From positions 1-32,321 of the forward strand of contig NZ_RQYL01000030.1 of assembly GCF_003860125.1 (NCBI RefSeq): a stretch of DNA of 32,321 nt, in the 5' to 3' direction. The DNA is from Fretibacterium sp. OH1220_COT-178. GTDB lineage: Bacteria; Synergistota; Synergistia; Synergistales; Aminobacteriaceae. The position numbers and the translations under genes are program-made. Positions 1-8,695 of the stretch are shown here, one piece after another. Every line of letters starts with the position of its first letter. Position 1 is the first letter of the stretch. Below the pieces are notes generated by a model. That model ran no database searches. It was not told the DNA's origin and saw nothing but the letters and a program-made list of their open reading frames with translations.

Positions 1-51
1 CAGGACGAATACCTTGCGCGCTTGCTTGACGGGCAATTTCAAGTCACCTGA
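1..51 (+). CDS. C-terminal tail of a truncated ORF inside the IS-like end
   Basis: An open frame enters from the window edge and ends at TGA 49-51, giving the tail QDEYLARLLDGQFQVT. A second frame is open from 2 to a TGA at 89-91, so the true frame is not certain. It lies just inside the repeats that look like an IS21-family right end, where istB would normally finish. I cannot assign it to IstB from 16 residues. Confidence 0.3.
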   Translation, partial: QDEYLARLLDGQFQVT

Positions 52-150
52 ATTCCTCATGCCTCCATTATCCAAGAGGCTCCTGTCCTGAGGGGGGGGT
101 GACATTCTCTCGGTCCCGTTAAGGGATGACATTATCACAGTCCGGCGACA
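1..150 (+). mobile_element. Right end of an IS21-family insertion sequence (partial)
   Basis: Two imperfect 17-bp direct repeats starting TGACATT lie at 100-116 and 127-143 (14 of 17 identical, period 27). The last one is followed by CCGGCGACA, ending at 149-150 with CA. Tandem TGACATT-type repeats near the tip and a terminal CA are what I expect of IS21-family ends. Only the right end is in the window, so the transposase genes, the left end and a target duplication cannot be checked. The proposed boundary lies 136 bp before flhA. Confidence 0.5.
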
Positions 151-286
151 GATGCAGCCGTTTGGGTCGCTTTATAGTGTACAATTGAGAGGATGCGCGA
201 AATTTTGGGGGCGTCTTCCCGTGGTGGGGAGGCGTCTCGTGGTGTTGCCGTTTTGATTTAAAAGGCAGCGATCGGGAGGGACCAGG
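151..286. other. Intergenic gap between IS end and flhA
   Basis: No gene is visible here. The only clear signal is the ribosome binding site GGGAGGG at 274-280, 6 nt before the TTG start of flhA. TACAAT (180-185) and TATAGT (173-178) resemble -10 boxes, but neither has a -35 box at normal spacing, so I do not call a promoter. If the IS is a recent insertion, the original flhA promoter or operon link may lie on its far side. Confidence 0.5.
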
Positions 287-2422
287 TTGGCTGAGACTGC
301 GGGGCTCGAGAAGTCCATGCTCAAAAAAATTCTGCACTATTCGGACGTCGGCGTCGCCCTCCTTATGGTCCTCGTCGTCGTCATGATGGTGATCCCTCTC
401 CCCACGTGGCTGATCGACATCCTGCTGTCCACCAACATCACCCTGGGCGTGGTCGTCCTGCTGGTGACGTTCTACGTGAAGCGGGCGCTCGACCTGTCCG
501 TTTTTCCGACGCTGCTTCTGATCGTCACGCTTTTTCGCATCGCTCTGAACGTCTCCACGACCCGTCTCATCCTCCTGAACGGATATGCCGGCGAGATCAT
601 CATGGCGTTCGGCAATTTCGTCGTCGGGGGCAACTATATCGTCGGCGTCGTGATCTTCCTGATCCTCGTGATCATTCAGCTTCTGGTCATCACCAAGGGC
701 GCGGAGCGCGTCGCCGAGGTCGCGGCCCGGTTCACCCTGGACGCCATGCCGGGCAAGCAGATGGCGATCGATGCCGACCTGAACTCCGGGCTCATCGACG
801 ATCAGGAGGCCCGGGCGCGGCGCAGGGACATCCAGAGGGAGGCCGACTTTTACGGGGCGATGGACGGCGCCTCCAAGTTCGTCAAGGGGGATGCCATCGC
901 CGGCCTCATCATCACGACCATCAACATCGTGGGCGGGCTCTCGATCGGCGTGTTCCAGAGGGGGATGCCCGCCGGGAGGGCCGCCACGCTCTACAGCCTG
1001 ATGACCGTCGGCGACGGGCTGGTCTCGCAGATTCCCGCCCTGCTGTTCTCCACGGCCACGGGCGTCATCGTGACGCGGGCGGCCGCGGCCTCCGACCTGG
1101 GGCAGGATATCGTAACGGCCTTCACCAAATATCCGCGTCCCCTCTACATCGGCTCCGGCCTGCTGTTCTCTCTGGCCTTCCTCCCCGGCCTCCCCACGGT
1201 CCCATTCGTGATCCTGGGGTCTCTGATGGGCGGGTTGGGCTACATGGTCGCCCGCGAGGGGACGGCGCAGGAGATCGAGGGGGAGGGGCCGCGTTCCGGA
1301 ACGGCGGCGCAGCCCTCGGGGGCCGGTATGCCGCCGCCGGGCGCCCCCCAGGCCGGGAGCGAGGCGAGGCCCGCGCCGGCTTCGCCGGAGGACGTCATGC
1401 GCCTCCTGACCGTGGAGCCCATGGAGGCCGAGATCGGTTACGCGATCATTCCCTTGGTGGACCCGGCCCAGGGCGGCGACATGCTGGAGCGGATCGGCAC
1501 GATCCGCAAGCAGATGGCCGTGGAGCTTGGCGTCGTGGTCCCCCCCATCCGAATCCGCGACAACATCCAGATCAAGCCCACGGAGTACGTCCTCCGGGTC
1601 AAGGGGGCCGAGGCCGGGCGCGGCGAGCTGCTTCCGGACCACTATCTGGCGATGAACACGGGCGGGGTCGAGGAGGAGCTGATCGGAATTCCGACGACGG
1701 AACCCGCCTTCGGCCTGCCCGCGCTCTGGATATCCCCGGACCTTCGGGACAAGGCCGAGGCCATGGGGTACACGGTGGTGGACGCACCGTCCGTTCTGGC
1801 GACCCATCTGTCGGAGGTCATCCGGAGGAACGGGGCGGACCTTCTGACGCGTCAGGAGGTCCAGAAGCTGACCGATATGGTCAAGGAGAGTGCCCCGGCG
1901 GTCGTCGAGGAGCTTCTGGGGTCCCTGTCCCTCGGGGAGATTCAGAAGGTGCTCCAGAACCTCATTCGGGAGCAGGTGCCGATCCGCGATCTCGTGACGA
2001 TCTTCGAGGCGCTGGCGGATTACGGCAAGCTGTCCCGGAGCGTGGATTTTCTGACGGAACGCGCGCGGGAGTCCCTGTCCCGGCTAATTTCCCTGAAGAT
2101 CCAGGGGGCGGACGGGGTGGTCACGGCGGCGACGCTGTCCCCGAACTGGGAGCAGAAGATCATGGCGAGCGTGGATGGGGACCTGGCCCGGGGCTGGCAG
2201 CTGAACATGGACCCGCGCGAGGTTCAGAGGATGATCGCCGCGATATCCCGCGCCGTCGACGAGATGCTGGTCAAGAACCAGGCTCCCGTGCTGCTGGTGC
2301 ACCCCAATGTCAGGCTGATCGTGCGGCGCCTCATCGAGGGCTCCATAGCGAACGTCTTTGTGGTATCGTACAACGAGATCGCTCATGGCGTACAAATAAA
2401 AACGGTGGGAATGGTGGAATAG
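287..2422 (+). CDS. flhA: Flagellar biosynthesis protein FlhA (export gate)
   Basis: FlhA is the large integral membrane subunit of the flagellar type III export gate. It passes rod, hook and filament proteins into the growing structure using the proton motive force. The first ~320 residues are hydrophobic with about eight membrane segments. The FHIPEP-family signature FTLDAMPGKQMAIDADL is intact in the cytoplasmic loop. A Gly/Pro/Ala-rich linker (about 330-370) leads to the soluble C-terminal domain that docks chaperone-substrate complexes. At 711 aa it is close to the family's usual ~690. I use the TTG at 287 because GGGAGGG (274-280) sits 6 nt upstream; an in-frame ATG at 317 is the alternative. 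Its stop directly abuts flhF. flhB, the usual upstream partner, is not in the window. Confidence 0.97.
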   Translation: MAETAGLEKSMLKKILHYSDVGVALLMVLVVVMMVIPLPTWLIDILLSTNITLGVVVLLVTFYVKRALDLSVFPTLLLIVTLFRIALNVSTTRLILLNGYAGEIIMAFGNFVVGGNYIVGVVIFLILVIIQLLVITKGAERVAEVAARFTLDAMPGKQMAIDADLNSGLIDDQEARARRRDIQREADFYGAMDGASKFVKGDAIAGLIITTINIVGGLSIGVFQRGMPAGRAATLYSLMTVGDGLVSQIPALLFSTATGVIVTRAAAASDLGQDIVTAFTKYPRPLYIGSGLLFSLAFLPGLPTVPFVILGSLMGGLGYMVAREGTAQEIEGEGPRSGTAAQPSGAGMPPPGAPQAGSEARPAPASPEDVMRLLTVEPMEAEIGYAIIPLVDPAQGGDMLERIGTIRKQMAVELGVVVPPIRIRDNIQIKPTEYVLRVKGAEAGRGELLPDHYLAMNTGGVEEELIGIPTTEPAFGLPALWISPDLRDKAEAMGYTVVDAPSVLATHLSEVIRRNGADLLTRQEVQKLTDMVKESAPAVVEELLGSLSLGEIQKVLQNLIREQVPIRDLVTIFEALADYGKLSRSVDFLTERARESLSRLISLKIQGADGVVTAATLSPNWEQKIMASVDGDLARGWQLNMDPREVQRMIAAISRAVDEMLVKNQAPVLLVHPNVRLIVRRLIEGSIANVFVVSYNEIAHGVQIKTVGMVE

Positions 2423-3838
2423 ATGCGGGTTGTCAATCAGATCACCTTCGAGGCCAGGGACGATGCGGACGCCCTGAGACTGGCGGCCGAGCGGTTGGGC
2501 AAGGATGCCGTGATTCTCTCCACGAGGCCGGTGCGCGTGGGAGGATTTATGGGGCTTTTTCAGCGTTCGGTCCTGCTGGTCTCGGCCGGAATCCTCGAGG
2601 AGGAGCCCAAAAAGGAGTCCAGGGCCAGGGAGTCCCGGGACGACGAGGCCTCCCGGCGGGAGAGCCTGATCGCCTTTCAGAAGCTGATGGAGTTCAAGGA
2701 GCGTTCCGCGGCCTCCCAGGGGGTCGCCGCGGCGCCGCGCCCCCAGCCCGACCCCGCGAGGACGCTCTACACCCCCGCGGCGGGGGGCGTCACGGCCTCG
2801 GCGGACGGGGACAGTGTCCGCCTCTCCTCCGAGGGGCTGAGCAACGCCTACCGGGACAGGGCCGAGCCGTCGCCCCGCCCGGGGACGATTTCCGCCTCGG
2901 ACGCCCAGATGCTCAAGGAGGAGGTGGGGGCCCTGTCGCAGCGCCTCGACTCCCTGATGAAGCGCCTGGGCGTCTCCGATGCCTCCAGAGGGGACCGTCC
3001 CAAAGGGGCGGCGGGCGGCTCCTTTCGTGCGGGCCTGCCCCTCGGGGAGGGCGAAGCCCCGGGGGCCTGGGACGAGCGCGACGTCGAGGAGCGGCTGAGG
3101 GCCGCGGAGGTCGACGAGCGGTTCGTCTCGGAGCTGATCGCGGGCTACGGCGCCTCGCAGAGGCGCCTCCCCTTCGTCGATTGGCTGGGCTCCAGAATCC
3201 CGTGTTCGGGGGACGATGCGGGGGCGGCTACGGGGGGGCGGAAGGTGATGCTCCTGGGGCCCACGGGGGTCGGCAAGACGACCACGATCGCGAAACTGGC
3301 CGCGATCCAGGCGCTTTGGGAGCATAAGGATGTGCTGCTCCTGACCAGCGACACCTATCGCATCGCGGCGGTCGATCAGCTGCGCACCTATGCTAAGATA
3401 CTGGGGGTTCCCATAGAGGTGGTCTTCGACGCGGAGAGCTTTCCATCGGTCCTGTCGGACCACGCGGATGCCGAGCTCATCCTGCTTGATACGGCCGGAC
3501 GCGCTCAGAGGGACCGCAAGAGCCTCGAGGCCTTCGAGACGCTCTACAATGCCTTCGCCCCCGATGCGGTTCACCTCGTCCTGGCGGCCAACATGAAATA
3601 CCGGGATATGCTGGACGTCGTAGACCATATACCCGATATCCCGATCAGCCATCTGATCTTCACCAAGCTGGACGAGACGGTCAGTTACGGGGCCATTTTC
3701 AATATTCGCCAGGTCCTCGGATGCCCCGTGTCCTTTTTGACCGCGGGGCAGAACGTGCCCAATGACATCGAGACGGCCTCGGGGAAGCGCATCGCGGAGC
3801 TTTTGATGTCGACGGATCGGGGGCGTCGGATGGAATGA
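2423..3838 (+). CDS. flhF: Flagellar SRP-like GTPase FlhF
   Basis: FlhF is an SRP-family GTPase that marks where a flagellum is built and helps recruit early basal-body parts to the membrane. The protein has a short conserved N-terminal B-like domain (about 1-60), a long low-complexity charged and Pro/Ala-rich stretch (about 60-200), then the NG domain. The P-loop GPTGVGKTT lies near residue 278. DTYRIAAVDQLRTYAKI, the LLDTAGR G3 motif and the TKLDE G4 motif follow in SRP-GTPase order. The ATG immediately follows the flhA stop and the end overlaps flhG by 4 nt, so translation is probably coupled. The length (471 aa) is within the family range. Confidence 0.96.
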   Translation: MRVVNQITFEARDDADALRLAAERLGKDAVILSTRPVRVGGFMGLFQRSVLLVSAGILEEEPKKESRARESRDDEASRRESLIAFQKLMEFKERSAASQGVAAAPRPQPDPARTLYTPAAGGVTASADGDSVRLSSEGLSNAYRDRAEPSPRPGTISASDAQMLKEEVGALSQRLDSLMKRLGVSDASRGDRPKGAAGGSFRAGLPLGEGEAPGAWDERDVEERLRAAEVDERFVSELIAGYGASQRRLPFVDWLGSRIPCSGDDAGAATGGRKVMLLGPTGVGKTTTIAKLAAIQALWEHKDVLLLTSDTYRIAAVDQLRTYAKILGVPIEVVFDAESFPSVLSDHADAELILLDTAGRAQRDRKSLEAFETLYNAFAPDAVHLVLAANMKYRDMLDVVDHIPDIPISHLIFTKLDETVSYGAIFNIRQVLGCPVSFLTAGQNVPNDIETASGKRIAELLMSTDRGRRME

Positions 3839-4746
3839 GCTTCGCTCCGTCGGATCAGGCCGGGGACCTCAGACGCCTTGTCGAGGCCCAACGCCGGGAG
3901 GTTCGGCAGAACGGCGGGGCCGGGCCGAGGACGGTCGCCGTCCTCAGCGGCAAGGGGGGGGTGGGCAAGAGCAACTTGGCGCTTGCCCTCTCCTGTGCTT
4001 TGGCCGACCAGGGCAAAAGGGTCGTCCTGCTGGACGCGGACCTGGGAATGGCGAACATCGACATCCTGTGCGGCATCAGTGCCCGCTTCAACCTCTCCCA
4101 CGTCGTCGACGGAAGCCGGCGGCTCGACGACGTGCTGGTGCCCCTCGAGGAGCGTCTGGACATCCTTCCGGGAGGGGCTGGCCTCAAGGAGATGGCCGAC
4201 CTCGACGATGCCGAGCTGGCGGGGGTGATCGACGCCCTCGGGCTTTTGGAGGACCGGGCCGACATCGTGGTGCTGGACACGGGGGCGGGCATCCACAAGG
4301 GGGTTCTGGCCTTCGCCCTGGCGGCGGATACCACGGTCCTGGTGACCACCCCCGAGCCGACCTCGGTCCGCGACGCCTATGGCGTCATCAAGTCGATCGG
4401 GGGCGTTGCCGAGGAGCGGGAGCTTCTGCTCGTCGTGAACATGGCCGCCAGTGAGCGAGAGGCGCGTGAGGTGGCCGACCGCATCGTGATGGCCGCAAAG
4501 CAGTTCCTGGGGCGCGCTCCCGTCTATTTGGGCTGCGTTCTGAGGGACGAGACGGTGGGGCGGGCGGTGCGCCTCAGACGGTCGTTTTACCGTCTTTTTC
4601 CAGCCGCTCCAGCCGGGGCCTGCGTCCGGAGACTCGTGGACGGCTTGCTGGGTCTTTGGGGCGGACATAGGGAGCCCTCATTCGCGCCGAAGGGGTTCAA
4701 GGCCTTTTTTCTGCGCCTGTCCAGAGCTTTCTTTATGGAGAAGTGA
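3835..4746 (+). CDS. flhG: MinD-like ATPase FlhG (FleN/YlxH)
   Basis: FlhG is a ParA/MinD-type ATPase that limits flagellar number and stimulates the FlhF GTPase. The N-terminus carries DQAGDLRRL (about residues 7-15), matching the DQAxxLR motif by which FlhG activates FlhF. The deviant Walker A SGKGGVGKS follows at 38-46, then LLDADLGMANID and IVVLDTGAG typical of MinD-like proteins. The C-terminus is basic and hydrophobic and could be the membrane-targeting helix. The ATG overlaps the flhF stop (ATGA). The order flhF-flhG is standard. Confidence 0.94.
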   Translation: MSFAPSDQAGDLRRLVEAQRREVRQNGGAGPRTVAVLSGKGGVGKSNLALALSCALADQGKRVVLLDADLGMANIDILCGISARFNLSHVVDGSRRLDDVLVPLEERLDILPGGAGLKEMADLDDAELAGVIDALGLLEDRADIVVLDTGAGIHKGVLAFALAADTTVLVTTPEPTSVRDAYGVIKSIGGVAEERELLLVVNMAASEREAREVADRIVMAAKQFLGRAPVYLGCVLRDETVGRAVRLRRSFYRLFPAAPAGACVRRLVDGLLGLWGGHREPSFAPKGFKAFFLRLSRAFFMEK

Positions 4747-4748
4747 TC

Positions 4749-5468
4749 ATGCCGGTAGAACAGGAAAAAACACGAAGCGTTCTCCAGACCCTCATTGGAT
4801 CGAAGATGGAGCTCGGGATCACGAACGGGCTTTATAAGGGAAGCTATGCCTCCCGGCTGGAGGACCTCTCCGATCCCTCGGGGGATGAGCTTCCCTTGCT
4901 CGGCGTCGCGCATCCGATGTTCAAGGGGGCGCTCCTTCCGATGTCCCGCAGCCTGGAGCTCGATCTGAAGATCGAGTCGAGCGGTTGTTTCTATCAGGGG
5001 CAGGCCGAGATCGTGCGGCACGTCATCAACGTTCCGATCCCCCTTTTGTGGCTGTCCCTCAAGGCGCCGCTCGAGAAGGTCCAGCGCCGCATGTTCGTCC
5101 GGGTTCCCTGTATGCTCAAAGGCCGGGCCTTCCTGTTGGAGCTCGAGCAGGATGGGGCCGCTGCGCCGGACGACCTGCCCGACCGGCACTGGTTTCCCGT
5201 CGTGCTTCGGGACATCAGCCTCGGCGGGGCCGGGGTGCTTCTCCGGAAGGAGGACGCGCCTTTCTGCAGGGAACGGGGGCGTTATCTTCTGCAGACCACG
5301 ATAGGCGAGACCGAGTTCTTCATCGTGTGCCGCCTGATCAAGGTGTTCAACGTCGACGAGGAGGGGCGCATGGAGGTGGGGATGGCCTACGAGGGGCTTC
5401 CCGCCTTCACGGAGAAGCTGATGGGCGGATTTATCCGTCAGCAGGAACTGAACACGCGGGGGGCGTGA
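4749..5468 (+). CDS. YcgR-like PilZ domain protein (c-di-GMP-responsive motility regulator)
   Basis: YcgR-type proteins bind cyclic di-GMP and slow or bias the flagellar motor. This 239-residue protein has the expected layout: an N-terminal YcgR-like beta domain (about 10-105), then a PilZ domain. The PilZ domain opens with the c-di-GMP-binding RxxxR motif (R114 to R118 in RRMFVR) and has DISLGGAG as the D/NxSxxG motif. Both binding motifs are intact. I choose the ATG at 4749 (8 nt after GGAG 4737-4740) over the GTG at 4743, which would be only 2 nt from that site. It sits between flhG and cheB, a place where some clostridial fla/che operons also carry a pilZ gene. Confidence 0.88.
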   Translation: MPVEQEKTRSVLQTLIGSKMELGITNGLYKGSYASRLEDLSDPSGDELPLLGVAHPMFKGALLPMSRSLELDLKIESSGCFYQGQAEIVRHVINVPIPLLWLSLKAPLEKVQRRMFVRVPCMLKGRAFLLELEQDGAAAPDDLPDRHWFPVVLRDISLGGAGVLLRKEDAPFCRERGRYLLQTTIGETEFFIVCRLIKVFNVDEEGRMEVGMAYEGLPAFTEKLMGGFIRQQELNTRGA

Positions 5469-5475
5469 GGGAACC

Positions 5476-6540
5476 ATGAGCGAGAGGAAGACCAGGGTGC
5501 TGATCGTCGACGACTCCGCCCTGATGCGGAGGATGCTGGGGGACATCCTGTCCTCCGACCCGCGTATCGAGGTCGTGGGGACGGCCAGGGACGGGGTGGA
5601 CGGCCTGGAGAAGATCGCCTCGCTGGCGCCCGACGTCGTGACCCTGGACGTGGAGATGCCCCGGAAGGACGGGCTCGCCACCTTGGAGGAGATCATGAGG
5701 ACCCGCCCCATGCCGGTCGTCATGGTCAGCAGCCTGACTCAGGAGGGGGCCGAGGTGACCCTGAAGGCCCTGTCGCTGGGCTGCGTCGACTTCGTGGGAA
5801 AGCCCTCGGGCGCCATATCCATGGACATACAGGCCGTCGGAGCCGACCTGATCGCCAAGGTCCTGATGGCGAGGACGGCCCGGATCCGTCCCCCCCGCAG
5901 GGAGTCCCCGTTGCCGCGTCCCCGTCCGGTTTCGGGCGTGGGGCCGCGTCCCGTGGGGGCCAGGGGACGACGTGAAATTGTAGCGATCGCCGCATCGACG
6001 GGCGGTCCCGTGGCGTTGCAGCAGCTTCTGTCCTGTCTGCCGGGCAACTTTCCGGTCCCCATCGTCGTGACGCAGCACATGCCGAGGGACTTCACGGCCT
6101 CCTTCGCCAGGAGGCTCGATGCGGTGTCCGAGTTGTCGGTCGTCGAGGGCTTCGATGGTCTGGCCCTCAAGCCGGGGCTCGTCGTGATCGCCCCCGGGGG
6201 GCGCCATCTGCTGATTCGCCGCAGGGGCGCCGGGGCGTTCTGCGAGCTCTCGGACGCCCCGCCGGTGTTGTCTGTCAAGCCATCTGCGAATATAATGTTT
6301 TTGAGCGTGGCGGACGAGTACGGAGGCAACGCCCTGGGGGTCGTCCTCACGGGAATGGGGCGGGACGGAGCGGACGGCGCCGCGGCGCTGCACCGGAAGG
6401 GGGCTCGCATCATTGCGGAGTCCCAGGAGACCTGTGTGGTGTACGGAATGCCCAAGGCTGCGGTGGAGGCGGGCGTCGTGGACGAACTGCTTCCCTTGCC
6501 GGAGATTCCCGACTCTCTGCTCAAAAATCTCAAGGGATAG
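5476..6540 (+). CDS. cheB: Chemotaxis protein-glutamate methylesterase/deamidase CheB
   Basis: CheB removes methyl groups from receptor glutamates and deamidates glutamines, giving adaptation under control of CheA phosphorylation. The N-terminal receiver domain has VDDS (11-14) and the phospho-acceptor Asp58 in TLDVEMP. A Pro/Arg-rich linker (about 137-165) joins it to the methylesterase domain. The catalytic triad is visible as Ser174 in AASTGGP, His201 in TQHMP and Asp297 in GMGRDG. At 354 aa it is full length. The ATG follows GAGGGA 7 nt after the PilZ gene stop. The cognate methyltransferase gene cheR is not in this window. Confidence 0.96.
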   Translation: MSERKTRVLIVDDSALMRRMLGDILSSDPRIEVVGTARDGVDGLEKIASLAPDVVTLDVEMPRKDGLATLEEIMRTRPMPVVMVSSLTQEGAEVTLKALSLGCVDFVGKPSGAISMDIQAVGADLIAKVLMARTARIRPPRRESPLPRPRPVSGVGPRPVGARGRREIVAIAASTGGPVALQQLLSCLPGNFPVPIVVTQHMPRDFTASFARRLDAVSELSVVEGFDGLALKPGLVVIAPGGRHLLIRRRGAGAFCELSDAPPVLSVKPSANIMFLSVADEYGGNALGVVLTGMGRDGADGAAALHRKGARIIAESQETCVVYGMPKAAVEAGVVDELLPLPEIPDSLLKNLKG

Positions 6541-6626
6541 ACACATATAAAGTCAGGGCACTCATACTGCCGAAAAACCATAGAACGATCAATTTTTGGA
6601 AATCACGAGTTTGGGGATGGTAAGTC
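6541..6626 (+). promoter_or_regulatory. Intergenic leader of cheA with a weak sigma-28-like motif
   Basis: This AT-rich 86-nt gap is one of the larger ones in a cluster otherwise joined by overlaps or short spacers. It contains TAAA (6548-6551) and GCCGAAAA (6569-6576), like the two halves of a FliA/SigD promoter. The spacer is 17 nt, where about 15 is usual. GGGGATGG (6613-6620) is the likely cheA ribosome binding site. The promoter reading is a low-confidence inference. Confidence 0.25.
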
Positions 6627-8684
6627 ATGACGGACATGGACATGAGCCAATACCTGGGAGCGTTTCTGGACGAGGCGGACGACAACCTTCATAAGCTTGA
6701 CGATCTTCTGCTGGCCCTGGAGAAGGACACGGTCAATATGGATGTCATCAACGAGATCTTCAGGGCCGCCCATACGCTGAAGGGTATGTCGGCGACCATG
6801 GGGTTCGAGAAGATGGCCGGGTTGACCCACGCGATGGAGGACCGCCTGGACGAGGCGCGCAAGGGGGTGCGCCATCTTGTCGATTCGGATATGAATCTGT
6901 TGTTTACCGCCCTAGACTCGATACAGGGTATGGTGGACTCGATAAGGGGCGGAGGCAGCGACGCCCACCTCGACGTATCCTCCCTGGTCGCCTCCCTGCG
7001 CAACAAGGAGCCGGCGCCTGCGGCTCCGGCCGAGGCTCCGGCTTCAACGTCCCTGGATGGATTTTCCGGTCAGGAGTCGGAGTGGGTGGCCGAGGCGGAG
7101 GGGCTGGGGATGACCGTCTACGGCCTGCGCGTCACCCTGAGCGAGAATTGCCTCCTCAAGGCGGCGCGTGCCTATATGGTGGTCAACCGCCTGGAGGAGA
7201 TGGGGGACATCATCAAGACCGAGCCCTCCGTCGAGGCCCTCGAGAACGAGGAGTTCGGGATGGAGTTTTCGGTCTTCATCGGTTCGTCCTCCCCGTCGGA
7301 GGAGATCCGGCAGGCGGCGCTCAAGATCAGCGACGTGGCCTCGGTGGATCTGCGGGAGGTCCGGTCCGGCTCGTCCGAATCCGCGCGGCCGGACGAGCCC
7401 GAGCCCCGTGCCGCCAGGTCCGAACCCGTCAGGCCGGAGGCGCCGAAGGCCGAGCCCGCCAAGCCCGAGGCTCCCAAAGCCGCCGTGGGGGGCGCACCCG
7501 CCGCCAAGGCGGAGGGGAGCAAGAAGGCGAGCCAGACGGTCCGGGTGGATATCGGCCGTCTGGACAAGCTCATGAACCTGGTCGGAGAGCTGGTGATCGG
7601 GCGCGCCCGAATAGAGCGTCTGGTCCAGGAGGCCCGCCTTCGCGAGTTCGACGAGCCGCTTTCCCAGCTGGGGCGCATATCGGGCGATATTCAGGAGCTG
7701 GTCACCAAGCTGCGCATGGTGCCGGTCTCCTTCACGTTCGACCGTTTCCCGCGCCTGATCCGCGACCTGTCGAAGACGCTGGGCAAGGACATCGAACTGG
7801 TCCTCGAGGGGCAGGACACCGAGCTGGACCGCACGGTCATCGACGAGATCGGAGACCCCATGGTGCACCTGATCCGCAACTCCCTGGACCACGGCATCGA
7901 GCGGCGCGAGGACCGTCGGGCCGCCGGGAAGCCCGAGAAGGGCATCCTGAAGATATCCGCCTATCAGGAGGGCAGCGGCGTCATCATCGAGGTCTCCGAC
8001 GACGGTGCGGGCATCGACCCCGAGCGGGTCAAGCAGAAGGCCGTCGAACGCGGCATCATCTCCGAGGAGGAGGCCGCGGCGATGTCCGACGAGGAGGCGG
8101 TGCAGCTGGTCCTCATCCCGGGGTTCAGCATGGCGAAGGCCGTCACGGACATCTCGGGGCGCGGCGTCGGGATGGATGCCGTCAAGTCGAAGGTCGAGGC
8201 CTTGGGAGGCCAGCTGGACCTCGTGTCCAGGCTCGGCGAGGGGACGCGGGTCTACGTCCGTCTGCCCCTGACGCTCGCCATCGTCCTCTCCCTGCTCATC
8301 AAGGTGGGCGACGAGACCTATGCCATCTCGCTCGAGAACGTCGAGGAGACGATCCTCGTCAAGAAGGAGAACATCAAGACGGTCCATGGCGCCCCGGCGA
8401 CCCTGCTGCGGGGCGAGGTGCTGTCGCTCAGCGACCTCGGGGACGTGCTCGGCACCGCGATGGACGACACGGAGCGCGACGAGTATCCCGTCGTGGTGGT
8501 CAAGATCGGCAAAAACAAAATCGGCTTCATCGTCAACGAACTGATAGGGCAGCAGGAGATCGTCATCAAGTCCCTGGGGCGGTTCCTCTCCAAGATCAGG
8601 GGGATCACGGGCGGTACGATCCTCGGCGACGGCAACGTGGCTTTGATTTTGGACGTGGCGTCCTTTTACTCTACCAAGGGGTAG
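6627..8684 (+). CDS. cheA: Chemotaxis histidine kinase CheA
   Basis: CheA is the cytoplasmic kinase that, coupled to chemoreceptors, phosphorylates CheY and CheB. Domains in order: an HPt domain with the phospho-accepting His49 in AAHTLKG; a CheY/CheB-binding P2-like region (about 150-245); an Ala/Pro/Glu-rich linker (about 250-300); the dimerisation helices starting VDIGRLDKLMNLVGELVI; the ATPase domain with HLIRNSLDHGIE (N box), DDGAGID (G1) and GRGVGMDAVK (G2); and a C-terminal CheW-like regulatory domain. At 685 aa it is complete. cheC follows 11 nt downstream. In Bacillus-type operons cheW sits between cheA and cheC, but here it is absent. Confidence 0.97.
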   Translation: MTDMDMSQYLGAFLDEADDNLHKLDDLLLALEKDTVNMDVINEIFRAAHTLKGMSATMGFEKMAGLTHAMEDRLDEARKGVRHLVDSDMNLLFTALDSIQGMVDSIRGGGSDAHLDVSSLVASLRNKEPAPAAPAEAPASTSLDGFSGQESEWVAEAEGLGMTVYGLRVTLSENCLLKAARAYMVVNRLEEMGDIIKTEPSVEALENEEFGMEFSVFIGSSSPSEEIRQAALKISDVASVDLREVRSGSSESARPDEPEPRAARSEPVRPEAPKAEPAKPEAPKAAVGGAPAAKAEGSKKASQTVRVDIGRLDKLMNLVGELVIGRARIERLVQEARLREFDEPLSQLGRISGDIQELVTKLRMVPVSFTFDRFPRLIRDLSKTLGKDIELVLEGQDTELDRTVIDEIGDPMVHLIRNSLDHGIERREDRRAAGKPEKGILKISAYQEGSGVIIEVSDDGAGIDPERVKQKAVERGIISEEEAAAMSDEEAVQLVLIPGFSMAKAVTDISGRGVGMDAVKSKVEALGGQLDLVSRLGEGTRVYVRLPLTLAIVLSLLIKVGDETYAISLENVEETILVKKENIKTVHGAPATLLRGEVLSLSDLGDVLGTAMDDTERDEYPVVVVKIGKNKIGFIVNELIGQQEIVIKSLGRFLSKIRGITGGTILGDGNVALILDVASFYSTKG

Positions 8685-8695
8685 CGGAGGTCCCA

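Noticed and set aside
119-1807. Long minus-strand open frame opposite flhA
   Set aside because: It is the shadow of a high-GC gene: low-complexity His/Arg/Gly/Asp-rich sequence with no domain, while flhA on the other strand is certain. The same applies to the long frames at 2084-3652, 7044-8714, 22377-24278 and 26779-28521.
4743-4748. GTG at 4743 as start of the PilZ gene
   Set aside because: It lies only 2 nt from GGAG; the ATG six bases later has proper spacing.
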